5,504 nucleotides of DNA, taken from Dehalococcoidales bacterium (lineage in GTDB: Bacteria; Chloroflexota; Dehalococcoidia; Dehalococcoidales; RBG-16-60-22). The position numbers were made by a program, and so were the translations under genes. Under the pieces are notes generated by a model, which saw only the letters and a program-made list of their open reading frames with translations, was not told the origin of the DNA and ran no database searches. How positions within the stretch are numbered: position 1 is the first letter of the stretch; the number at the start of each line of letters is the position of its first letter. The stretch is taken from contig JAFGPF010000047.1 in NCBI GenBank assembly GCA_016926115.1, positions 1 to 5,504 on the forward strand, read 5' to 3'. This document shows positions 1 through 5,173 of the stretch, one piece after another.

Positions 1-521
1 ATCGGTCATCAAGGGTATTTAGCCTTACCATGTGGTCACGGTAGCTTCCCACAGGATTCCTCGTGTCCCGTGGTACTCAAGAACAGATAAGAAGCCTACC
101 CCTTTCGTCTACGGGACTATCACCCTCTATGGTGGCCCCTTCCAGAGACCTTTGACTAGGGTTGGGTTTATAACTCCTTGACCTATTTCAGGTTCGGTCC
201 TACCTGCCTTACAACACCCGGCAAACATAAGCCCTGACGCCGTTAGGCTTACCGGGTTTGGGCTTTTCCCCGTTCGTTCGCCACTACTAAGGGAATAATT
301 TCCTTTCCTCGGGGTACTGAGATGTTTCACTTCCCCCGCTTACCTCCTCCAGACCTATGTGTTCAGTCTGGGGTGACCGGATTTTATCCGGCCGGGTTGC
401 CCCATTCGGGAATCCCCGGTTAGGCTTGCTCGACAGCTCACCGAGGCTTTTCGCAGCCTTGCCACGCCCTTCTTCGGCCCTTGATGCCAAGGCATCCACC
501 GTATGCCCTTATTACTTGACC
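1..521 (-). rRNA. rrl: 23S ribosomal RNA, 5' part (partial, runs off left edge)
   Basis: The reverse complement begins GGTCAAGTAATAAGGGCATA followed by CGGTGGATGCC, the conserved 5' end of bacterial 23S rRNA. Further in come GGGGAAGTGAAACATCTCAG, CCGAGGAAAGG, TAGTGGCGAACGAACGGGG, CCCGTAGACGAAA and, at the window edge, GGCTAAATACCC then TGACCGAT. These correspond to roughly the first 440 E. coli positions. The fragment is longer than E. coli because the stretch between the AAAAGCCCA and CTGGAAGGG landmarks has about 75 extra bases, as is usual outside Proteobacteria. The 5' end near 521 is set by alignment and could be off by a few bases. No 16S, tRNA or 5S gene lies on the upstream side; the next gene upstream is an MFS transporter. 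Short open frames inside this region are accidental. Confidence 0.97.
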
Positions 522-557
522 TGCTTCAGGTTTGATATTAGACCCATCTTTATTCAG

Positions 558-570
558 TTGTTAAAGTGCG
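558..570 (-). promoter_or_regulatory. boxA-like antitermination element of the 23S leader
   Basis: On the minus strand this reads CGCACTTTAACAA, close to the rRNA boxA consensus (TGCTCTTTAACA) bound by NusB/NusE to make RNA polymerase resistant to termination. It lies about 37 nt upstream of the 23S 5' end, where boxA elements occur in rRNA operons. The TTAACA inside it (559-564) could alternatively be a -35 box with TAATAT (535-540) as the -10 at an 18-bp spacer. That would start transcription only a few bases before the mature 23S end. The sequence alone does not separate the two readings. Confidence 0.55.
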
Positions 571-580
571 TATATAAAGC

Positions 581-610
581 AAAAACGGCTCGGTGATTCG
601 CACCAAGCCG
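581..610 (-). terminator. Rho-independent terminator / possible attenuator in the 23S leader
   Basis: On the minus strand a 10-bp stem (CGGCTTGGTG with CACCGAGCCG, 610-601 with 595-586) closes a 5-nt loop and is followed directly by TTTTT (585-581). The single non-Watson-Crick pair is G-U in minus-strand RNA but would be C-A in plus-strand RNA, so the structure suits minus-strand transcription. It lies downstream of both promoters at 672-734 and upstream of the 23S gene, with no other strong terminator between the MFS stop codon and here. It could end transcripts from the MFS gene, attenuate the 23S transcript, or end a short RNA of roughly 85-120 nt started at the two promoters. Confidence 0.75.
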
Positions 611-637
611 CCCTTACCGGCTCAATCACCGATGATT
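586..637 (-). promoter_or_regulatory. Alternative RNA pairings competing with the 23S-leader terminator
   Basis: Three further pairings surround the terminator. Bases 624-632 pair with 590-598 in a perfect 9-bp stem (minus strand TCGGTGATT with AATCACCGA). Within it, 618-622 pair with 606-610 (AGCCG with CGGCT, 7-nt loop). Both use bases needed by the terminator stem, so they exclude it. A third hairpin at 624-637 (AATCA, loop TCGG, TGATT) is compatible with the terminator but excludes the 9-bp stem. This is the layout of a terminator/antiterminator switch. It was found by eye, without free-energy calculation or comparative support, and I recognise no known riboswitch class. Confidence 0.45.
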
Positions 638-671
638 ACTTTATGTTAGTGACCTCTTCATTTCTTCTAAT

Positions 672-700
672 ATGATAATGTGTTCCCGTGGAAAAGTCAA
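672..700 (-). promoter_or_regulatory. Sigma70-type promoter P2 for the 23S leader
   Basis: Minus-strand -35 TTGACT (700-695), 17-bp spacer, -10 TATCAT (677-672). Transcription would start near 665, about 145 nt before the 23S 5' end. It follows P1 in tandem, an arrangement common for rRNA genes. The optimal spacing and near-consensus hexamers make it credible. Confidence 0.65.
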
Positions 701-705
701 TAGAA

Positions 706-734
706 ATAATATCACGTTACAGTCACGTTGTCAA
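706..734 (-). promoter_or_regulatory. Sigma70-type promoter P1 for the 23S leader
   Basis: Minus-strand -35 TTGACA (734-729, exact consensus), 17-bp spacer, -10 TATTAT (711-706, five of six consensus bases). This is among the best promoter matches in the window. Transcription would start near 699. The -35 box begins only three bases past the MFS stop codon, so the promoter uses all the space between that gene and the rRNA leader. Confidence 0.75.
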
Positions 735-737
735 ACT

Positions 738-1985
738 TTATTTTAGTTCTCTGGGACGGCGTATCGCCAGGATAATCGGCAGCCCCAGCGCGATGAGGAT
801 GGCGGTGACGATAAACGCCGTCTCGTAGGTGCCGGTCCTATCGAAGAGATAACCGGAGAATATAGGCGCGGCGGCGGCGCCGATACTCTGGCAGGCATTC
901 AGGGCGCCGTAGATGGTGCCGTAGGCGAGCAAACCAAAATTGGCGCTGGCAAGCAGGGACATGACGGGCATCCAGCCGCCGATACCCAGACCCAGTATGA
1001 AGGCGTACGTCCAGATGAGCCAGTTAGGTGAGGTGATATCGATATTTATCAGCAGTACGATGCTGACGGTCAGTAAAATGACGGCGATAACGCCGGAAAT
1101 TTTAACGTTAATTCTATCGCTCAGCCACCCGAAGATGAGCGTCCCGAGGGTGCTCAAGACGGCGACGATGCTCATCGCCGAGGCGACGATGCCGGCGGCG
1201 AATCCCAGGTCTTCCAGGTGGGGTACCTGGTTTTGCATCACGCCCATGTGGGTGCTGACGAACAGGATGGCCAATGCCAGCAGCCAGAAAGCCTGGGTGC
1301 CCAGTGCATTCCGGAAAGTAATTCCCCGGGCGACCGTAGCCCTGTCCGCGGCGATGGCGGCTATCTCCGAGGCGTCTCTGCCGTCGGGCAGCTGCCCCAT
1401 ATCCGCCGGTTCGGTCCTGATGACCAGCGCCGCCAGAGGGACGGCAAGAAACGCCGTGATGGCGGCATAGATGAGGTAAGTCTGGCTTAAGCCCAGGGTG
1501 GGCAACATGTAGACGATAACGAGCGGCGTGAATATCATGCCGGCGGTGCCCGCACCCATCGACATGGCGCCGATAGCCATACCCCGGCGGCGGATAAACC
1601 AGTTAGAGACGATGAGCGTAGAAATAACGGGACCGGTGGCGGCAACCCCGGCGCCGATAAGGGCGTAACCGATGTAATACTGCCACAGGGCGCTCATCTG
1701 GCTCAGCAGGATATACCCGACGCAAGATGCCAGGGCACCCGCGGAGACTACCTTTCTGGCGCCGTAGCGGTGGACCATGCGCCCGGCGAAGGGCGCACTG
1801 ATGGCGGCGCAGATAAAGAACAGGGTGAAGCCGGTCATTATTTCCGTCCGGCTCCAGTGGAAAACCCTCTCGAGAGAGGTAACGAAGAAGCTGAAACTGA
1901 TGGGGCCGCATCCGGCGCTGATAACGTTCAAAAGGAAACACGCGGCGAGTACCCAATATCCGTAAAATATCTTCGTTTTATTCAT
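738..1985 (-). CDS. MFS transporter, 12-helix, OFA/monocarboxylate-like
   Basis: A 415-residue inner-membrane major facilitator superfamily protein, the usual length for a 12-helix member. Hydrophobic segments fill residues 7-190 and 230-408, separated by a polar loop at about 190-228. The loop-2/3 signature appears as GRMVHRYGARKV (68-79) with its second-half counterpart GWLSDRINVK (286-295). The N-terminal YGYWVL and the NWFIRRRGMAIG stretch (128-139) with its glycine-rich follow-on resemble oxalate/formate-antiporter and monocarboxylate-transporter-like families, so an organic anion is a plausible substrate. The sequence does not define it. The start ATG (1985-1983) has only a weak AAGAG upstream. 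The gene lies 97 nt downstream of the acetyltransferase stop on the same strand and ends three bases before a 23S promoter, without a terminator of its own. Confidence 0.9.
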   Translation of the reverse strand: MNKTKIFYGYWVLAACFLLNVISAGCGPISFSFFVTSLERVFHWSRTEIMTGFTLFFICAAISAPFAGRMVHRYGARKVVSAGALASCVGYILLSQMSALWQYYIGYALIGAGVAATGPVISTLIVSNWFIRRRGMAIGAMSMGAGTAGMIFTPLVIVYMLPTLGLSQTYLIYAAITAFLAVPLAALVIRTEPADMGQLPDGRDASEIAAIAADRATVARGITFRNALGTQAFWLLALAILFVSTHMGVMQNQVPHLEDLGFAAGIVASAMSIVAVLSTLGTLIFGWLSDRINVKISGVIAVILLTVSIVLLINIDITSPNWLIWTYAFILGLGIGGWMPVMSLLASANFGLLAYGTIYGALNACQSIGAAAAPIFSGYLFDRTGTYETAFIVTAILIALGLPIILAIRRPRELK

Positions 1986-2007
1986 ATACGCTCTTGGGGT
2001 TCAATAC

Positions 2008-2037
2008 AGTTTAGCGTTTGGAGCCGATAAATAGCAA
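2008..2037 (-). promoter_or_regulatory. Weak candidate promoter for the MFS transporter
   Basis: Minus-strand TTGCTA (2037-2032), 18-bp spacer, TAAACT (2013-2008), ending 22 bases before the MFS start codon. Both hexamers match consensus only partly. The rest of the 97-nt gap is GC-rich and partly self-complementary, without a T-run, so co-transcription with the acetyltransferase is also possible. Confidence 0.3.
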
Positions 2038-2081
2038 GCTAGGGAAGCTCTTCGAGAGGCGCTGGAGGACCCGCCGAAGCC

Positions 2082-2635
2082 CTAGATATCGCCGCGCACC
2101 AGCGAGAACATCACGGCGTCGTAAACCTTGTCTCCCACGACGATACGCTTACGCAGTACGCCCTCGCGGCGGGCGCCGACCTTCTCCGCGACACGCAGGC
2201 TGGGATTGTTACCGGTAGCCACCAGGATTTCGATACGGTTTAGCCCTATCTCTTTAAGTCCCCATCTTGCCAGGAGCAGAGTAGCCGTGGTTGCCGCCCC
2301 CTGAGACGTCCGGCCCGTCCGCACCCAGTAGCCTAGGTTGGCTCGCTTGTTCACGTTGTCGACGCGGTTGAGTCCGCAGCCCCCCATGAAGGAACCGTCT
2401 GCGGTGCTGAAGATGGCAAAGTTGTATTCGACGCCTTTCTTCCATGCCCCGGGATGGGTACTCAGCCACCTCCGGGTCTCCTTGATGGAATAATCCGGAT
2501 GAACGAAATCCAGCCACGGCGAAAGCTCCGCCAGCGACTCCCGTACGGCTTGATAAAGGTCGTCGGCGTCGCTTTTACGGTAGGGTCGCAGTGATATCGC
2601 TCCGTCGGTCAGTACGATTTGGTTTCTGATAACAT
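2082..2635 (-). CDS. GNAT N-acetyltransferase, RimJ/RimL type, with apparent 5' frameshift
   Basis: The body encodes a GNAT enzyme that transfers acetyl from acetyl-CoA to an amine; this subfamily includes enzymes modifying N-termini of ribosomal proteins. Visible features, numbered on a ~184-residue restored product: N-terminal beta strand ISLRPYR (14-20), ESLAELSPWL (33-42), the acetyl-CoA loop RTSQGAATTAT (109-119), GLNRIEI (131-137) and the C-terminal NPSLRVAEKVGARREGVLR stretch (144-162). The in-frame stretch is open from 2654 to the stop at 2082-2084, but its first ATG is at 2387-2385, which would discard the N-terminal half and give only 101 residues. The well-placed ATG at 2635-2633 follows a GGGAG and a strong promoter but reads MLSETKSY then stop. 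One extra A in the AAA at 2620-2618 would join it to the body as MLSETKIVLTDGAISLRPYR. It is therefore a recent frameshift, a sequencing error, or a gene with an unusual start. Confidence 0.75.
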
Positions 2636-2637
2636 TT

Positions 2638-2642
2638 CTCCC
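2638..2642 (-). promoter_or_regulatory. Shine-Dalgarno sequence of the acetyltransferase
   Basis: GGGAG on the minus strand, two bases before the ATG at 2635-2633. The spacing is shorter than optimal, which weakens but does not rule out this start. The in-frame codon ATC at 2630-2628 sits 7 nt from it but would be a rare initiator. Confidence 0.4.
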
Positions 2643-2659
2643 GGCAGGTAGTCGTTAAT

Positions 2660-2689
2660 ATCTTACGTAGTAGCCGGCTGTACTGTCAA
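2660..2689 (-). promoter_or_regulatory. Sigma70-type promoter for the acetyltransferase
   Basis: Minus-strand -35 TTGACA (2689-2684, exact), 18-bp spacer, -10 TAAGAT (2665-2660), preceded by an A/T-rich stretch that could act as an UP-like element. The predicted start near 2653 gives a leader of about 18 nt before the ATG at 2635. This supports initiation there rather than at the downstream in-frame ATG at 2387. Confidence 0.65.
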
Positions 2690-2735
2690 TATAAAAAAGA
2701 CGAGGATTTCATGGATATTCAGCTACGAATAAATC

Positions 2736-2770
2736 TTGATTTGTACCTGATTTAGTGCTAAAGTTTATAC
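2736..2770 (+). promoter_or_regulatory. Candidate promoter for the Fe-S/flavin oxidoreductase
   Basis: TTGATT (2736-2741), 17-bp spacer, TAAAGT (2759-2764), giving a start near 2771. An overlapping alternative is TTGTAC (2741-2746) with TTATAC (2765-2770) at 18 bp. Either gives a leader of about 80 nt that carries the hairpin at 2812-2845. It is divergent from the acetyltransferase promoter, whose -35 lies about 47 bp away. Confidence 0.45.
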
Positions 2771-2811
2771 GGTGCGAAACGCAGCTATTCATAACGACAA
2801 AACCGGGAGGT

Positions 2812-2845
2812 AGCTATCCTTTAATATATGAAGGATGGCTTTTTT
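2812..2845 (+). terminator. Terminator-like hairpin overlapping the oxidoreductase start
   Basis: AGCTATCCTT (2812-2821) pairs with AAGGATGGCT (2831-2840) in a 10-bp stem with one U-G pair and a 9-nt loop. It is followed by an uninterrupted T6 run (2840-2845, the first T also closing the stem). On the plus strand this has the form of an intrinsic terminator. On the minus strand no T-run follows, so it does not serve the divergent acetyltransferase. It lies between the candidate promoter and the likely start at 2853 and includes the ATG at 2835 in its 3' arm, so it could attenuate transcription and block translation. The stem is only moderately GC-rich. Confidence 0.5.
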
Positions 2846-5084
2846 ATTACAAATGGCAGACAAGATTAAACTGACGATTGACGGTATCGAAGTCGAGGTG
2901 GAAAAGGGCGCCACGGTATTGCAGGCGGCGCAGAGCGCCGGTATATATATCCCCACGCTGTGCTATCACCCCAACCTGCAGCCTTACGGCGGCTGTCGGC
3001 TCTGCATCGTGGAGATAGAGAACATGCGCGGCCTGCCCACATCCTGCACCACCCCGGCTACGGACGGCATGGTGGTGACCACCAGTAACGAGAAGATACA
3101 GGAATTAAGGCGCTCTTTCATGCAGCTTATCCTGACGGAGCACCCCAATGCCTGCCTGACCTGCCACCGGCGGGAGCGCTGCGGTCCTTACGATATCTGC
3201 CTGCGTAACGTCGCCGTTACCGAACGCTGCGTCAGCTGCCCCAACAACGGACAGTGCGAATTACAGTTTTTAGTAGATTACATCGGCCTGAGGGAAGTAG
3301 AGCTTCCGTACCGGTATAAAGAGTTACCGGTGGACTATACCCGTGAACCGCTTATCAAGCGCGATTATAATCTCTGTATTCTCTGCGGACGCTGCGTCCA
3401 GATATGCGCGGACGTCAGGGGAATCGGGGCTATCAGCTTCATCAACCGGGGCTTCGAGACGGTGGTCGGCACCGCCTTCGACCGCCCCTTACAGGACTCC
3501 GGCTGCCGGTTCTGCGGCGCCTGTGTCGAGGTCTGTCCGACGGGCGCCCTGATGGACCTGGGGTCGGAATACCTGCCCGAGGAGGAACAGGAGTCCGTGG
3601 CGGTACCCTGCAAGTACGCCTGCCCGGCGCATATCAACGTGCCGCTCTACGTGTACCTCATCGGTGAGGGGAAGTACCAGGAAGCGCTGGCAATCATCAG
3701 GGAGAAGGTGCCTTTCCCCGGTGCGCTGGGGAGGGTATGTATACATCCCTGCGAGGAAGCGTGCCGCCGTGAAGCCCTCAACGAGCCTATTTCCATAAGA
3801 TTTATGAAACGGTTCGTCGCCGACCGCGATAACGGCGACTGGAAGAAACTGTCCCGGCATTTGCCCAAGACCGGCAAGAAGGTGGGCATCGTCGGGGCGG
3901 GGCCGGCGGGACTGACCGCCGGGTATTACCTGGCGAAGGCGGGTCATACGGTCACCGTCTTCGAGCAGTTCTCCAGGGCGGGCGGCATGATGAGAGTCGG
4001 TATACCCGACTACCGTCTGCCGCAGGAAGTGCTCGACGCAGAAATCGACGAGATAGTCAGTGCCGGTGTTGACATAAAACTGAACACCAAGGTGGAGTCC
4101 GTCGACTGGATTTTAGAACAGGGATACGACGCGGTATTCCTGGGACCGGGGGCGCACAAGGGCATGACTCTGGGCGTCGAGGGCGAAGACCTGCCCGGTG
4201 TGTTCGACGGCGCTTCGTTCCTGCGGGACGCCAACCTGGGCGTCAAGGTGGACGTGGGCAGGAAGGTGGCGGTCATCGGCGGCGGCAACGTGGCAATCGA
4301 CAGTGCCCGGGTGGCCTTACGACTCGGCGCCGAATCGGTAACCATCGTCTACCGGCGCACCCGCGCCGAAATGCCGGCGAGTCCGGAAGAGGTGGAGGCG
4401 GCTCTGGAGGAGGGAATAAAGATAGACTTCCTGACGAGCCATCTCAAGGTAAGCAAAGAAAACAGACACTTAATAATGACGTGCAACCGGAACGCCCTAG
4501 GCGAACCGGATGCCAGCGGACGGCGTCGTCCGGTACCCATCAAGGGTAGCGAGTTCGATGTGGAATACGATTCAATCATCGGAGCCATCGGTCAGAGACC
4601 GGACATTCCAGATGATTTCAAGGTGAAGACGGGACGCGGCAATACCATACAGGCGAACCCGAAAACGCTGGCGACCAGCCGGGAGAAGGTCTGGGCGGGC
4701 GGCGATGCCGTTACCGGACCTGACTCGGTCATACGGGCGATTGCCGCCGGAAGGGTGGCGGCGAGCTCCATTGATAAGTACCTCGGCGGCAGCGGTATCA
4801 TCGACGAGGAACTGACCCGCGAACGGAACATCGGCCTCTGCGCGGGCCTGACGGACGAGAAATTTTACGGTATGCCCCGGGTAAAAATGCCGTGCCTGCC
4901 CCCGGAGAAGGTAATCAATAACTTCACCGAGGTCGAAAAGGGATTGCCGGAAGACGGCACGATAGCCGAGGGTAAGCGCTGCTTCCAGTGCGGCGTCAGA
5001 AACCAGATATGCCCCGCGCCGCTTCCCCCCGGCGCGTCTCTAAAGAAAGCCGGTCAGGCGTGTAAAGTAGAGTCCGCTGCTTGA
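2835..5084 (+). CDS. Fused NuoG/HydA-like Fe-S and GltD-like FAD/NAD(P)H oxidoreductase (FdhB-like)
   Basis: A cytoplasmic electron-transfer flavoprotein of 749 residues, built as in the GltD-like beta subunit of NADP-linked formate dehydrogenase from acetogens. Domains in order: a [2Fe-2S] ferredoxin (~8-85; C43, C54, C57, C71, spacing CX10CX2CX13C); a NuoG-type His/Cys segment (H103, C107, C110, C116) plus a second set (C122, C132, C135, C141); a two-[4Fe-4S] ferredoxin (C181/184/187/191 and C224/227/230/234); a GltD N-terminal Fe-S helical domain (C259, C263, C302, C306, C310); an FAD Rossmann fold (GAGPAG, 354-359); an NAD(P)H fold (GGGN, 482-485, then YRRTR, 506-510, suggesting NADPH); the flavin motif AGGDA (621-625); and a Cys-containing tail (C716, C719, C726, C743). 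It probably passes electrons between NAD(P)H and a partner via FAD and clusters. ATG 2853 (MADKIKLTIDG) fits homologues better than ATG 2835, but neither has a well-spaced Shine-Dalgarno. No catalytic partner is visible, so formate dehydrogenase, hydrogenase or another partner is possible. Confidence 0.93.
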   Translation: MAFLLQMADKIKLTIDGIEVEVEKGATVLQAAQSAGIYIPTLCYHPNLQPYGGCRLCIVEIENMRGLPTSCTTPATDGMVVTTSNEKIQELRRSFMQLILTEHPNACLTCHRRERCGPYDICLRNVAVTERCVSCPNNGQCELQFLVDYIGLREVELPYRYKELPVDYTREPLIKRDYNLCILCGRCVQICADVRGIGAISFINRGFETVVGTAFDRPLQDSGCRFCGACVEVCPTGALMDLGSEYLPEEEQESVAVPCKYACPAHINVPLYVYLIGEGKYQEALAIIREKVPFPGALGRVCIHPCEEACRREALNEPISIRFMKRFVADRDNGDWKKLSRHLPKTGKKVGIVGAGPAGLTAGYYLAKAGHTVTVFEQFSRAGGMMRVGIPDYRLPQEVLDAEIDEIVSAGVDIKLNTKVESVDWILEQGYDAVFLGPGAHKGMTLGVEGEDLPGVFDGASFLRDANLGVKVDVGRKVAVIGGGNVAIDSARVALRLGAESVTIVYRRTRAEMPASPEEVEAALEEGIKIDFLTSHLKVSKENRHLIMTCNRNALGEPDASGRRRPVPIKGSEFDVEYDSIIGAIGQRPDIPDDFKVKTGRGNTIQANPKTLATSREKVWAGGDAVTGPDSVIRAIAAGRVAASSIDKYLGGSGIIDEELTRERNIGLCAGLTDEKFYGMPRVKMPCLPPEKVINNFTEVEKGLPEDGTIAEGKRCFQCGVRNQICPAPLPPGASLKKAGQACKVESAA

Positions 5085-5173
5085 CCTTTCCGCCGGAACT
5101 CTGGTCTAATTAACCGATATTCCTTGATGTGGCGTAAGTATATTCATCTATTTTAGCCGGCAAATTTGTAGTG

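Noticed and set aside
140..260. Extra ~75 bases in the 23S relative to E. coli
   Set aside because: This region is similarly longer in Bacillus-type and other 23S rRNAs, so it is ordinary length variation rather than an intervening sequence.
127..596. Open frames of 67-79 codons on both strands inside the 23S region
   Set aside because: They lie wholly or mainly within conserved 23S rRNA sequence and have no recognisable protein features.
940..1490. Plus-strand open frames antisense to the MFS transporter
   Set aside because: Antisense shadows of a clear membrane-protein gene in GC-rich DNA, with no ribosome site or family resemblance.
2040..2081. GC-rich self-complementary stretch after the acetyltransferase stop (CTTCG with CGAAG, GGCG with CGCC)
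   Set aside because: Short discontinuous stems and no T-run on the minus strand, so I do not call it a terminator.
2254..2517. 87-codon minus-strand frame overlapping the acetyltransferase
   Set aside because: It is arginine- and histidine-rich, an out-of-frame reading of the GNAT body; the GNAT motifs are in the other frame.
2719..2818. AGCTA occurring three times in the intergenic region (2721, 2783, 2812)
   Set aside because: Short, irregularly spaced and with dissimilar flanks; compatible with chance.
3343..4831. Several antisense and out-of-frame ORFs within the oxidoreductase
   Set aside because: Low-complexity Arg/Ser/Pro-rich shadows of a gene with unmistakable Fe-S and flavin motifs.
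5087..5097. TTCC-GCC-GGAA inverted repeat after the oxidoreductase stop
   Set aside because: Only a 4-bp stem and no T-run follows, so it is not a convincing terminator.
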